Source of the DNA: Palaemon carinicauda
Taxonomy: Eukaryota; Arthropoda; Malacostraca; Decapoda; Palaemonidae
DNA: 64,000 bases
Reading direction: 5' to 3'
NCBI RefSeq assembly: GCF_036898095.1
Contig: NC_090746.1
Span: forward strand, 57,259,151-57,323,150
The notes under the pieces were generated by a model. It was given only the letters and a program-made list of their open reading frames with translations, made no database searches and was not told the DNA's origin. This document shows, one piece after another, positions 26,345 through 38,110 of this stretch. Within the stretch, counting starts at the first letter, position 1. Every line of letters starts with the position of its first letter. A program made the position numbers and the translations under genes.

Positions 26345-27500
26345 TTAAGGTTGAGGGGAGGTAGTAACTCCTTTGCCCAATACAGAAGCAGTAGCTACGT
26401 ATGGGCCCAAGGTATAACACCTTTCATAATCAACTCTTACCTCTCTGAGGTAATGGGAGGCGAACACAGAGTTGCTTCTCCAGAACCTTGCGTCCATAAT
26501 CTGTCTATCTGACATATTCTTGCGATATGCCAGTGAAGTAGCAATGGCTCTCACCTCATGAGCTTTTACTTTTAAAAGACTGAAGCTTTCTTCCTCACAC
26601 AAGAGGTGAGCTTCTCTTATTGTCTCCCTCAAGAAAAATGACAATGCATTCTTTGAGAGGGGCTTTAGAGGATCTTTCACTGAACACCATAAAGAATTGG
26701 AAGCTCCTCTAACATTCTTGGTACGAGATAAATAAGCCCTTAGGGCTCTAACTGGGCAGAGGAGCCTCTCCTGCTCTTGACCCACCACATTAGTGAGGCT
26801 AGGAACCTCAAACGTCCTTGGCCAGGGTTTAGATGGATTCTCGTTCTTAGCAAGGAAGTCGATCCTCAACGCACTTACTGCTCCATCCTGGTTAAAGCCC
26901 ACCTACTTTTCAATAGCGTGAATCTCACCGACCCTTTTTGCTGTGGCCAGAGCCATCAGGAAGAGGGTTTTCTTAGTAGCATCTCTAAGGGACGCTTGTG
27001 AGATGGGTTAGAATTTCTTGCTGCATAGGAACTTCAGAACCACGTCCAAATTCAAACTGGGGGTCTTAACTGAGCCTGCTTAGTTGTCTCAAAAGACTTA
27101 CAGAGATCTTGCAAGTCTTTATCCTGAGTCAAGTATATGCCTCTGTGCCTACAGACAGCAGAAAGCATACTCCTGTACCCTTTAACAGTGGATACGCCCA
27201 GTTTAGAGTCTTGTCTGAGGGACAACAAAAAATCCGCTATTTGGCTCACAGAGGTAGTGGTTGAGGAAACTTTATGCTCCTTACACCAAGCTCTAAAGGT
27301 TTCCCACTTCGATTGGTAGACTCTTTGCGAAGAGACACTCCTCGCTCTGGCGATAGCTCTTGCAGCTAGCGCAGAAAAGCCTCTCGCTCTGACAAGCTTC
27401 TCGATAGTCTGAAGACAGTCAGTCGTAGAGCGAGGGGGTTTTGATGATACCTCTCGAAGTGGGGCTGTTTGAGAAGCTTTGGACTTGGAGGAAGGATTCT
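26345..27500 (-). pseudogene. Element A tyrosine recombinase (broken)
   Basis: The N-terminal core-binding part (27500-27052) shows TIEKLVRARGFSALAARAIA, the region VYQSKWETFRAWC and VKGYRSMLSAV. The catalytic part (26902-26345) shows HEVRAIATSLAY (the H-x-x-R box) and FWRSNSVFASHYLREV, with the putative nucleophile Tyr. Between them, in 27052-26903, the arginine-I region AKRVGEIHA is still readable but flanked by stop codons and a frame change. In DIRS elements this enzyme integrates a circular DNA intermediate instead of an integrase. The reading frame overlaps the RNase H frame upstream for several hundred bases. Dead copy. Confidence 0.85.
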
Positions 27501-29241
27501 TGGAAAGTCCACTAACATGTCCAACACCTCTGTGAACCATTCTCTTGCTGGCCAGAATGGAGCTACCAGGATCATTCTTCCTGATTCGAGGAAAGCGAAT
27601 TTCCCGACTACCAGATTGATGATCTTGAAAGGGGGGAAGGCATAGGTATCCATCCCTGTCCAGTCCATCAAGAAGGCGTCTACTGCTATTGCCTCCTCGT
27701 CCGGGACTAGGGAGCAGTAGTTGGGGATCCTTTTGTTTTGGTTGGAGGCAAAGAGGTCTATTAAAGGCCTCCCCCATAACTTCCACATACTCTGACAGAC
27801 CTGATGATTGAGGGTCCACTCCGTGGGAAGAACTTGCCCTTTCCTGCTGAGCATGTCTGCTCTTACATTCTTCTGTTCCTGCACGAATCTTGTTAGAAGT
27901 TCTACGCTGTTCTCCTTCGACCACAGGAGGAGCACTTTTGCTGTTTTGAGCAGAGCGAGAGTGAATTCCCCCTTGCTTTCTGATGTAAGCCAAAGCCGTG
28001 GTGTTGTCCGAATTGACCTCCACTATCCTCCCCAACACGGAGTCTTTGAAGGCCTTCAGTCCTAACAGAATGGCCATCAACTCCTTCCTGTTGATGTGCC
28101 ACCCGGCTTGCTCCTTTCCCCAAGAGCCTGAGACCTCCTTGCTTCCCAGTGTTGCTCCCCATCCTGACTCCGAAGCGTCTGAGAACAACACTAGGTCTGG
28201 ATTCTTCCTGAACAGGGAGATTCCTTCCCCTAAAATAACTGGATCCAGCCACCAAATCAGATGACTCTTGATTTCTGCTGGAATGAGGAAGGAAAAGGAG
28301 TCCTGAATCTTCCTGTCCCACACCCTTGATAGGAAGTGTTGAAGAGGTCTGAGGTGCAGTCTTCCCAGAGAGACAAATTGTTCGAGCGAGGAGAGGGTTC
28401 CCAGCAAACTCATCCAATCCCTCGCTGAGCACTTCTGTCTTTCCAGAAATTCCTGAACCTTCCCGAGGCACCTGGTCTGCCTTTCTTGGGAGGGAGAAGC
28501 CCAAAAACGAACTGAGTCCAGAACTATCCCCAAATAAAGTGTCTGACTCGGTTCGGTCTGAGACTTCTCCTTAGACCCAGTTCCTGAGCCATCATAAAAG
28601 TCTTGCGTGGGTCCTCCAGACATTTCTCCTTCGACCGGGATCTTATCAACCAGTCGTCTAGATATAGAGATACTCTTATTCCCTCTTGGTGAAGCCATCC
28701 TGCCACATTCACCATTACCCTGGTGAAGACTTGAGGAGCAGTGCTGAGGCTGAAGCAAAGAGCCTTGAACTGGAAACACTTGCCCTGGATCATAAATCTT
28801 AGGAACTTCCTCTAAGTCGGATGGATGGGGATGTGAAAGTAAGAGTCCTGTAAATTCAGAGAAACCATCCAGTCCCCTGGACGTACCGCTGCCAGCACCG
28901 ACCGAGTCGTCTTCATGGTAAATTTTGTCTTTTCCACAAAGATGTTCAGAGCGCTGACATCTAGCACTGGTCTCCATCCACCCGGGCTCTTGGGTACCAG
29001 AAACAGGCGATCATAGAAGCCTGGGGAAGATAGTTCCAGAACTGGCTCTATCGCTCCCTTCTCCAGCATCTGGTTCACATGATCCATTAGAGCCTCTTGT
29101 TTCCCGACGTCCGAGTACTGCGTCACCAAGGATAAAGGCATGTTTGAAAGTGGAGGCTTCTTCAAGAGGGGGATCTTGTATCCCTCTTTGATGACCGAGA
29201 GGGACCAGGCGTCCGCCCCTCTTTTCTTCCAAGCCTGCCAA
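27366..29241 (-). pseudogene. Element A RT/RNase H/methylase-like protein (broken)
   Basis: RT: GGWRPVLDVSALNIFV, LNLQDSYFHIPIHP, ALCFSLSTAPQVFTRV and the catalytic SLYLDDWLIRS. RNase H: LFSDASESGWGATLG, NRKELMAILLGL and VNSDNTTALAYI, giving the D-E-D carboxylates. Downstream, LIDLFASNQNKRIPNYCS, AVDAFLMDW and YAFPPFKI form the conserved tail that in DIRS1 elements is described as a DAM-methylase-like domain. Lesions: an in-frame TAG just after HIPIHPT (about 28811), a frame change near 28560 and another near 27950. A leucine replaces the first aspartate-adjacent SLDL form (SLNLQDS), a possible active-site loss. Confidence 0.85.
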
Positions 29242-29472
29242 AAAAGTGAGAGTCTTGCTCCTACCGCTGTCTGGAGGACTTGAGCTTCATCTCCTGGGGC
29301 GGGATCTGAACGAACCCCTATTTGTTCTACCGCCCGTCTCTTGCCGTCTTCCCCTGAAGTCTGTTCTCGTTGGAGCTCTACCTCGAAAGGGCTGCTGAAG
29401 CTTCCTCTCCTCTCTCTTCAATGACAAAGGAACCGCTTGTAAAGGCTTTCGTGCAGAACGTGACAGGAGGTC

Positions 29473-31728
29473 TTATGTGGCCTTTTGCGCTAGAGAAAGG
29501 GTAATGTCCCTGACAAGGGACTCGGGAAAAAGGTGCTCCGATAGAGGGGCGTAAAGGAGCTCGGCCTTCTGCGCAACTGTAACTGCTCTAGAAGTGAAGG
29601 AACATAAAAGGGCCCTCTTCTTTAAAACTCCTGCTGAAAATAGGGAAGCAAACTCATTTGACCCATCCCTAAGAGCCTTGTCCATGCAGGCCATAATACT
29701 AGTAAGGTCTTCTGTATCTTCCAACCGCTCAGTTTTCCTGGCCAGTGTACCCAAAGACCAGTCCAAAAAACTGAAGACTTCGAAGGCTCTGAAAATTCCC
29801 TTGACGTGGTGGTCAAGCTCAGACATAGACCACATTACCTTCGCCGAGTTAAGGGCATGTCTTCTGGAAGAGTCAACAATGCCAGAGAAGTCCCCCTGGG
29901 AGGAGGCAAGCACTCCCAGGCCAAGAGCTTCTCCAGTCTCGTACCACATGCCCGCCTTAAACGCAAGTCTAGCTGGTGGAAACGAGAAGGTGGTCTTCAC
30001 CGCTTGCCTACTCTCCTTCAGACAGTCATCCATTCTAGTGAGAGCCTTCCTAGCCGAGATGGACAGCTTCATTTTGATGAAAGCCGACTGCTTTTTGGCC
30101 TTCTTCCTGCCAAACTGCGACTGAGGAGAACGAAGAGCAGCAGGTTGAAACTCCTCCCCATAAAGCTCAAGGAGGGAGCGAGAGAGAACCTTATAATCTG
30201 CAGCCGCATTAGCAGGCTTATCTTCATCCTCTGAGATATCCTCTAGATCTTGCCCTACTTCCAAATCAGTCTCTCGTTGGGCTGCAGAAACCAAGTCCGA
30301 GGTTGCTTTAACAAGCCGATCAGTTTCCAACTGCTCATCTGCATCTGAGAAAAGCAAATCGTCGGATGCGTCCTGACATCGAAGGGCGCGTGCGTCCTGG
30401 CGCCGCGCGCTGGAGGCGTCCTGACGTTGCGCGCTAGAAGCGTTCTCGAGGCGGAAGGAGGATGCGTCCTGGCGCAGAGAGCTGGAAGCGTCCTTGCGAC
30501 GAAAGCTGGATGCGTCCTGGCGTTGTGAAGCGGAAGCGTCTTGAAAAGGCAGGCTGGAAGCGTCCTGGCGTCGCGAGCGAGAGACGGAAGCATCCTGGCA
30601 ACGAGAATCATGAGCGTCCTGGTGGCGTGTCGAGGAAGAAGAAGTGCGGTACTGTGCGCTTGACGAATCGCGCCGCAGTTCCCTGGGAGAGGCACTCCAT
30701 TCCCTCTTAGTGGCCGATTTCTTAATATGTAAAGTGTCGTCCTTACGCCTGCCCGACTGGGAGGAAGGGCGGCTAAAAGCTTGTAACAGAGAAGACACCT
30801 GCTTCTGCATAACTTTTATAAAAGCTTTTGTGACTGCTGAATCCTGTGTTTCCGAAGGCAAGGGCCGCCGAGTAGCGCTGGTCGTAGGAGAAGGTTCTCT
30901 CGATAGTCTCTCATCACTTACAAGAAGAGGAGAATCTTCCTTCCCTCCATTTCTAGGCTTTGACCTCTTCGTTGGAACGGTGTCCCAGTCATCTTCTGAA
31001 GGAAAAGGTTCCGGGCTACTCGATAAGGGAGAGCGAGAACGGGTCTGGTCAGCTTGATTCCATCCCCTCTTGGTCGGTCTCGAAGCTTCATACTGCCATT
31101 TGCGTCTAGGCGAGGGGCTCGGGAAAGACACCATCACTTCCGACACGCCTTTTCCATGGCGGTCATGAGCAGCCTGGGAAAACGCAACGGGACTGCTTGA
31201 GGCGACGGCTGACCAAGGATGCGTACCTCTCACTCCCTTGCGGCCGTCGACGTACCTTCTCCCTTGGTCCTGAGACCTAGGGACGTGACAGGTTCAATCA
31301 GTCGCCACCGCCACTGCACTATCACAAGCACTAATCACACTCTCACTCTTACCTTTAAAGGCTGAAAGCTGGTCTTTAATAGCCTTCAACTCAGCCGCCA
31401 TCCTGGCGTACCGAGGGTCATCCGTAGATACCGTTCCTGTAGAAGGGGCAGGAGCTACTACCTCAGGAGAAGGTTCAACTTCTACAGAGGAATTAATTAA
31501 AGGATTTTAATAAATATTTAAGCTAAGCTCACTAGCAGAATTAGATTTAGATCTCGAAGCCCTCCTGGCTTTATCTAACTCTAACTTACGCACATAGCGT
31601 TTCATACTTAACCATTCTTTCTCGCTCAAAACCTCACATTCCTTGCACCTATTATCAAACGCACATTCAAAACCCCTGCACTTTAAACAAACAGTGTGAG
31701 GGTCTACTGAAACTTTCGGTAACCTCAC
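29473..31728 (-). pseudogene. Element A gag-like protein (two open segments)
   Basis: The N-terminal segment (31728-31507, 73 codons) carries VCLKCRGFECAF...CKEC, a small Cys-rich knuckle, followed by a basic stretch. A stop and frame loss separate it from the 586-codon segment (31233-29473). That segment is Ser/Arg-rich, then has a degenerate 8-residue repeat around QDASS (about 30600-30370), an acidic patch (DLEDISEDEDK) and a conserved helical C-terminal half containing MDKALRDGSNEFASLFSAG. The latter also survives in element B. No nucleic-acid binding CCHC box is seen beyond the N-terminal cysteines. Function as DIRS ORF1/gag is inferred from position. Confidence 0.75.
30360..30640 (-). 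repeat. Degenerate 24-bp repeat in element A gag
   Basis: Around ten diverged units encoding (R-x-Q)DASS-like octapeptides; GCGTCCTGGCG-like blocks recur on the + strand every 24-30 bases. Confidence 0.8.
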
Positions 31729-31799
31729 CTTGCATACCTCATTTACACAAACACGAAAATGATATTTTAATTATAAAATAAATTTTTGAATATACTTAC

Positions 31800-31950
31800 C
31801 CGGTGAATATATAATAGCTGCTGCTCCAGCGGCTCGACAGAAAACACACACAAAAACTCGCGAGCGATCGCTATGAAGGTTGCGGGTGTGCCCACCAGCG
31901 CCAACTATCGGCCAGATACCACATATACATGTAAACAGACCCAATTTTTC
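31800..31950 (-). repeat. Element B inverted terminal repeat, 3' side
   Basis: Pairs with 38111-38262 in inverted orientation: about 151 bp with one substitution and one T indel. It begins CCGGTGAATATATAATAGCT. Confidence 0.95.
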
Positions 31951-31995
31951 TCATCCCGCTGGGTCTCTATCGGGGAGGAAGGGGGGGCCTTTAAT

Positions 31996-32092
31996 TTATA
32001 TATTCACCGGGTAAGTACATTCAAAAATTTATTTTATAATTAAAATATCATTTTTAAATATTTAACTTAGCCGGTGAATATATAATAGCTGA
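31996..32092 (-). repeat. Element B internal complementary region (ICR)
   Basis: 31996-32055 is the inverted complement of the outer 3' end (31756-31815) with one mismatch. 32049-32092, running into TTAACTTAGCCGGTGAATAT, is the inverted complement of the outer 5' end (38241-38284). The halves overlap at the TCATTTT core shared by both ends. Confidence 0.93.
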
Positions 32093-32485
32093 TTCACACC
32101 CATGGTGGTGGGTAGAGACCAGAGTTAATTAAGTTTACAGCGTATATGCTTAGAGTTTTTGACAGTTATATCATAACAAAACCCAAATATATAAAGGTAC
32201 CTGGTAAGGAAGTTGACTTAGACGATTACTCTGCCTTATTAGTCTGTCTTCCTCACGAAGCCCAGCGATCCTCTTAGGATGCTGAAAGATTCCCAGGAGC
32301 TGAAGTATTAAGGGCTGCAACCCATACAACAGGACCTCATCAAACCCCTAATCTGGGCGCTCTCAAGAAATGACTTTGACCACCCGCCAAATCAACCAGG
32401 ATGCGAAAGCCTTCTTAGCCTTCCGTACAACCCAAAAAACAATATTAAAAACATTTCAAGAGACAGATTAAAAAGGATATTGGAA

Positions 32486-34063
32486 TTAGGGTAATGTAGT
32501 GGTAGAACCCTCACCCACTACTGCACTCGCTGCAACGAATGGACCCAGCGTGTAGCAGTCCTCGTAAAGAGTCTGGACATCTTTTAAGTAAAATGACGCG
32601 AACACTGACTTGCTTCTCCAAAAAGTCGCGTCCATAATACTTTGCAGAGATTTATTTTGCTTGAAGGCCCCGGAGGTTGCTATAGCTCTAACTTCGTGCG
32701 TCTTAACCTTAAGCAAACATCGGTCTTTCTCATTCAAGTGAGAATGAGCTTCTCGTATTAAAAATCTGATAAAATATGACAAAGCATTCTTTGACATAGG
32801 CAATGATGGTTTCTTAACTGAGCACCATAATGCCTCAGATTAACCTCGTAATGACTTAGTACGAGCTAAATAGAACTTAAGAGCTCTAACAGGACATAAT
32901 ACTCTTTCCAGTTCGTTGCCTACGATCTCTGATAAGCAAGGAATATCAAAAGATTTAGGCCAAGGACAAGAAGGCAGTTCATTTTTGGCCAGGAAAACAA
33001 GTTGAAGTGAACAAGTAGCTTTTTCTGTAGAAAAGCCGATGTTCTTACTGAAGGCATGAAGTTCACTGACCCTTTTAGCCGAAGCCAAGCACACTAGGAA
33101 AAGTGTCTTGAGGGTGAGATCCTTCAGGGAGGCTGAATGTAATGGCTCAAACCTGTCGGACATTAGGAACCTTAGGACCACGTCTAAATTCCATCCAGGA
33201 GTTGCCAAACGACGTTCCTTAGAGGTCTCGAAAGACTTAAGGAGATCTTGGAGATCTTTATTGTTGGAAAGATCTAAGCCTCTATATCGAAAGACCGAAG
33301 CCAACATGCTCCTGTAGCCCTTAATCGTGGGAGCTGAAAGGGAGCGAACCTTTCTCAGATGTAAAAGAAAATCTGCGATTTGGGCTACAGAGGTACTGGA
33401 CGAGGACACAGATGCTGACTTGCACCAGTCTCGAAAGACTTCCCACTTCGACTGGTATACTCTCATGGTAGAAGCTCTCCTCGCTCTTGCAATCGCACTG
33501 GCTGCCTCCTTCGAAAAGCCTCGAGCTCTTGAGAGTCTTTCGATAGTCTGAAGGAAGTCAGACGAAGAGCGGGGAGGCTTTGATGGACATTCTTTACGTG
33601 GGGCTGACGTAACAGATCTACCCTTAGAGGAAGACTTCTTGGAAAGTCTACCAGCCATTGAAGTACCTCGGTGAACCACTCTCTCGCGGGCCAGAGGGTA
33701 GCAACCAACGTCAACCTTGTCTCTTCGTGAGAGGCGAACTTCTGCAGTACCTTGTTGACTATCTTGAATGGTGGGAATGCATATAAGTCCAGAAGAGACC
33801 AATCCAGTAGAAACGCGTCTATGTGGATTGCTTCTGTATCTAGGACTGGAGAGCAATAGATTGGTAACCTTTTGGTCAACGAGGAGGCAAAGAGGTCTAT
33901 GGTGGGTTGACCCCAAGTAGCCCAAAGACTCTTGCCCACGTCCTTGTGGAGGGTCCATTCCGTGGGTATCACCTGACCCCTCCGACTGAGACAGTCTGCC
34001 AAGACGTTCAAGTCCCCCTGGATGAATCTCGTCAACAGGGAGATGCCTCGATTTCTTGACCAT
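32486..34063 (-). pseudogene. Element B tyrosine recombinase (one nonsense codon)
   Basis: Open from 34063 to 32840, then one TAA at about 32837-32839, then open again to 32486 in the same frame. Element C has Gln at that position. N-terminal domain: TIERLSRARGFSKEAASAIA, VYQSKWEVFRDWC, IKGYRSMLASV. Catalytic domain: CLASAKRVSELHAF (Arg I), THEVRAIATSGAF (H-x-x-R) and FWRSKSVFASFYLKDV (nucleophile Tyr). Apart from the stop it is the best preserved recombinase in the window. Its first 600 bases overlap the RNase H frame in another phase. Confidence 0.88.
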
Positions 34064-35315
34064 AAGAGAAGGTCCCTTGCGATCTCGAGCAGCGTGAAGG
34101 AGTGTGTGCCTCCTTGCTTGGAGATGTACGCCAAAGCTGTGGTGTTGTCTGAGTTAACCTCTACCACTTAGTTTCGAAGAAGCTTTCGAATATCATCAAG
34201 GCCAAGTGGACTGCTAATAGCTCCTTGCCGTTGATGTGCATGCTCTTCTGACTTGAGGTCCACAGACCCGAGCACTCCCGACCGTCCAGGGTCGCACCCC
34301 AACCCAAATCCAACGCGTCTGAGAACAACACGTGGTTTGGGTTCTTGACTGCTAGGGATAGTCCCTCTCTCAGACTGATATTGCTGTCCCACCATTTCAG
34401 GCATGCCTTTACTGGTTCGGAGACTGGGAATGATACCGTCTCTAACGTCTTGTCCTAGTTCCAGTGAGAGGCTAGATGGAACCGGAGAGGCAGAAGGTGT
34501 AGTCTCCCTAGTGAGACAAACTGCTCCAGGGATGAGAGAGTCCCTACGAGACTGTTCCAACTCCTGACTGAACAAACGTTTTCTTTTCAGCATTAGTTGG
34601 ACTTCGAGCAGGGCTTTTTCTATTCGGTGGCAGACGGAAAAGCCCGAAAAAAACTGGACTGCGAATCTCCATCCCCAAATATAGAATAATCTGGGATGGG
34701 ATCAGTTGGGACTTTTAGCTTGACCAAAAGTCCCAACTCCCTGGCCAGACTCAACGTCCAATGTAGATCCTGCAGACAGCGAAGACTGGACGATGCTCTG
34801 AGAAGCCAGTCGTCCAAATACAGGGAGGCTCGGATCCCCGATAGATGGAGGGATTTTGCCACATTCCTCATGAGCCTCGTAAACACGAGAGGAGCAGGAC
34901 TGAGGCCAAAGCACAGGGCTCGAAACTGGTACCCCACATTCCTGTAAACAAACCTCAGAAACGGTTGGGAATCTGGGTGTATAGGAATGTGGAAGTATGC
35001 CTCCTGAAGGTCGAGAGAGACCATCCATTCGCCTTCCATTAATGCTGTCAAGACAGCCTGGTAGACTTCATCGTGAAGTTTGTCTTGACAATGAACACAT
35101 TGAGCGCACTTGCCTCTTACGTACTCCTGCAGTGAACATGGCTGCCAGATCATTGGAGCCATCCCTGAGGGACTTGTTCCTGCAGAGAACGTGGCTGTCA
35201 GATCATTGGAGCCATCCCTGAAAGCCTTGTTTATGCATGACATAATTGTACAGCAAAACTTCAAACGCTCGAAAAAACTCCTAACAGGAGATGGTCTAGC
35301 TCTGAAGTCGACCAT
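33463..35315 (-). pseudogene. Element B RT/RNase H remnant
   Basis: Starts with gag-like residues (DGSNDLTATFSAG), then after a duplication and deletion enters the RT at WMVSLDLQEAYFHIPIHPDS, ALCFGLSPAPLVFTRL and SLYLDDWLLRASS. The RT N-terminal third is missing. RNase H follows after frame breaks near 34610 and 34170: LFSDA near 34325, then VNSDNTTALAYISKQGG (34160-34110). The conserved tail with TIDLFASSLTKRLPIYCS, HIDAFLLDW and YAFPPFKI stays open to 33463. Not functional. Confidence 0.85.
35127..35232 (-). repeat. 53-bp tandem duplication at the gag/RT junction of B
   Basis: Copies at 35127-35179 and 35180-35232, sharing GATCATTGGAGCCATCCCTG. 53 is not a multiple of three, so it shifts the frame. 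Confidence 0.92.
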
Positions 35316-35654
35316 AAAATCTTGGAGCGTCTCATGGCCAGGCGCCAGGGAGAGTCTATGAGGTTTGAGAAGTCTATCTGGGCAGAGGCAGGAACTCCCA
35401 AGCCGAGAACTTCTCCCGTGTCATATCAGACAGCTTAAAAGTAGGGAAAGCAAAGGCTGTCTCCCCCAAACTCCTCCTGGTGATAAACCAGTCGCCTAGC
35501 AAACGTAAAGCTCTCTTAGAAGAGCGAGAGAGCACTAGCTTATAAAACAACGGCTTCGAAGTAGCTAGGCCTAGTGTAAACTCTGACGTTTAGGCGAACG
35601 AGGAGCAGCAGTTACAAAAAGATCCGGACAAAGATCCTTAAAAATCAGCATGAT

Positions 35655-36807
35655 TTATTTAAAGTCCAAAGAGGGCTGAGCAGCTTTAGGCTCCTCTCCG
35701 TCTGACAGAGTCCTCAAGGGAATATCAGTAGGAGGGGGAACAGCAACTTCCTCATCTGAAGGAACCTTGTCCGACAATAGCCGAGTCTCAAGCAAGGGAG
35801 AGACCTGCCGTGGTGGCAATGCTTGACAAACAGAGTCCACACGCAAAGGAGCAACAGTAGCAGTCAAGGACGCTATGTCATGTAACTGCTTAAAGGACTG
35901 ACCAGCAACAACCAACAGGTGCGGGAGGACGCTCGATGTCAACTCGAGACTGCCTTGACTGCCTAGACTGAGCAGTCAAAACAACTCTTGACTGCGGTGC
36001 TTGACGCTCAACGTCAAAACAAGTCAACTTCGCTGGTTGGCGAACGTCCTGAACGTCAACAAGAGCATGCGGCAGCGGCTGAACGTCCACAAGCGGCTGA
36101 AAGTCAACACTGGACTGCATCGAGTGAGGCTCTACAAAACGTGACTGACGTGACTTTGTAACGTCAACGTCAACAGGACGAGCAAAGGTTTGTTTGGGCG
36201 GCTGACGGCCAGGATCTCGATCAGCTAAGCGGCAAGGATCATCGTGAACCTGCTCAGCAGAATAGTCCTCCATAAGAGAGGCAAGCTTATTCTGCATGTC
36301 TTGCCGTACAACCCATTTAGGATCAACGGGAATGGTTGCGGTAAGAGACGAGGGTAACGTCTGTGACTGCAAAACCTTGCCTACAAAAAGACTCTCGGAG
36401 CCTGTGTTACGCTTTTGTTTAGGCGGCGAGCAGTCTTCCGATGACTGCATAGGGTCAGAGCTGTCCTAATAGTTAAAACCAGGACGCTGGACCTGTCCTG
36501 AAAGGACTGACTTTCGCTTAAAGGGCCTCGAAACCTTGTTCCACGGTTTCTTATGCGAAAAGCCTTCGGATGACGAGGAGAAAATCGTCTCGCTCGTCTT
36601 ATGGTAGGGGCGGTGTTGATGAGACACGCCTGAAACCATAGAGGGAACGTCTGTTCGCTGATCAAGTCCTCTCGAACCCATAAGTCGTACGACATTACTT
36701 CTCCCCTGGGCTTGGGAGCTTGCAAGAGGTCTCGGACTAGGCGAACGACAGGCACGAACAGACGAACCCTCGGTCGCAACACTGATATCACTTTGCGCAA
36801 TTATCAC
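35655..36807 (-). pseudogene. Element B gag remnants
   Basis: Three open pieces (36807-36466, 36450-35890, 35942-35655) in changing frames. They include a segment with SPSPRPLASSQAQGRS that recurs in element C (49646-49395), a stretch with DPKWVVRQDMQNKLASLMED, and a Gln/Ser/Arg/Val/Asp-rich low-complexity stretch (QSRQSRQSRVD, VDVQ repeats). The start with the Cys knuckle found in A is not seen. Assigned as gag by position and by similarity to element C. Confidence 0.65.
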
Positions 36808-37216
36808 TTTATCACTACGATTTTATGTTTTGCACTTATTTCACTGAAATCGAATTTTTTAACAATTCACATTAGGTATGAATAAAACTGATTTCTACCT
36901 GAAGCATGCAATTCTACCCTCATCAAAAGGTTATAATTGCGAAATCAGTCGTATAATGTAAGCACATTAATACAAGCAAAAAACAGTAAACATATTTTAA
37001 GATAAAAAGATCAGTGGCTGGGAAGGAGACTAAACACTAGTTCATTCAAAACTACGTTTTCAATCTCTCACCGTACAGTGCCTTGGGACGAGAATAAAAA
37101 CTAAAAACGTTTTATCCTTTCTCCCCGTAAAGAGACTAGGGACGAGAGTAAAAAAAAACTGACTCGAGAAAAACGTTACTCGCTTGGGACGAGAATAAAG
37201 ATCGGAACGTTCTCTC

Positions 37217-37291
<75 letters not shown>

Positions 37292-38110
37292 ATTTCGCAC
37301 CGAAGAGAAGAGCCCACTTACCTTTCGTCAATAAACAGGTTATTTGACCAAAGGAACAAACTGAAAGGTTTTTCAATTAACAAGTTCCTTTAAAATAGTA
37401 TTTAAAACATTTAAGTTTGAAAGAAGAATAAACAAAACGTCAGAATCGATTTACTCTCCTGCAAAGTGAAACCGTGATTCTCTCTCTCTCTATCGTAACG
37501 ATAGAGCGCAAACTGCGTAGCATAAATAAACTAAACGTTAGTTCATCTTTGAAACAGTACGAAGACTATTCAAAGAAAATCTTTCATAAAATATCTACTA
37601 AAAAATATTCATTTAATAAGTTTTAAATCATTTGCTCTGTAAAAGTTATTTACGATTGAAAGGGCTCAACGTTGTTTAACTTCGGTTTCCAAGTTAGGAC
37701 TGCCTACTCTCAGGAAAGGTCGCATATAAACAAATCATTAAAATTTATCTTGATGTTTATTATAAATGGAAAGCTAATCGAAGAGGCCTAATAAAGGCGG
37801 TTGAGATATAAAATATATAGAGGAAAATCTATAATTAATTTATAACGTGATAAGATAATTGCTAAAAGCCTAAAACACACTTCCGTACTAAGGGAAGGGT
37901 CGGCCATTTAAAAGTCAAAGAAAGTCCAAAAAACAATCCAAAGTCATCAAAAATTAAATCTATCCAAAAACTAGTTCAAGATTTAAGTTGAAGATAAAAC
38001 ACCTGCACTGCGAAAGCTCAAACCAAAAGGAAGTACTTCACCAAATATGTTGAGAAAACTCCAGATTATACTAGCGAGTATTGATACGTCTTGTCGTTAA
38101 GGCCGACAAA
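36808..38110 (-). other. Element B 5' leader
   Basis: Untranslated leader between the inverted repeat and gag. It contains a (CT)n tract (37220-37289), a short hairpin CTCTATCGTAACGATAGAG at 37488-37506 and AT-rich stretches. The order and hairpin are shared with the leader of element C (49647-50755), so it is element sequence rather than host DNA. Confidence 0.75.
37220..37289 (+). repeat. (CT)n microsatellite in element B leader
   Basis: About 35 CT units; the equivalent place in element C (about 49948-49971) has only about 12, so the tract lengthened or shortened after the copies separated. Confidence 0.93.

Larger units (their letters stand above)
25624..31755 (-). mobile_element. DIRS1-type retrotransposon A, 5' end missing
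   Basis: On the - strand the order is gag (31728-29473), RT/RNase H with a methylase-like tail (29241-27366) and tyrosine recombinase (to 26345), followed by an ICR and a terminal repeat. That is the order and content of DIRS1-group elements. The 3' terminus starts at AAAAATG (25624-25630). The 5' inverted repeat is not found: at 31756 the sequence runs into element B, and after B there is no matching terminus. Every gene has stops or frameshifts, so the copy is dead. It lies in sense orientation in a PINK1 intron and belongs to a family distinct from B and C, as its terminus differs. Confidence 0.88.

Noticed and set aside
29594..30234. + strand frames of 176 and 142 codons
   Set aside because: Antisense shadows of the element A gag frame.
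25624..31755. Elements A-C as LTR (Ty3/gypsy) retrotransposons or endogenous viruses
   Set aside because: No direct LTRs, no aspartic protease or DDE integrase, no envelope; inverted terminal repeats, ICR and tyrosine recombinase point to DIRS.
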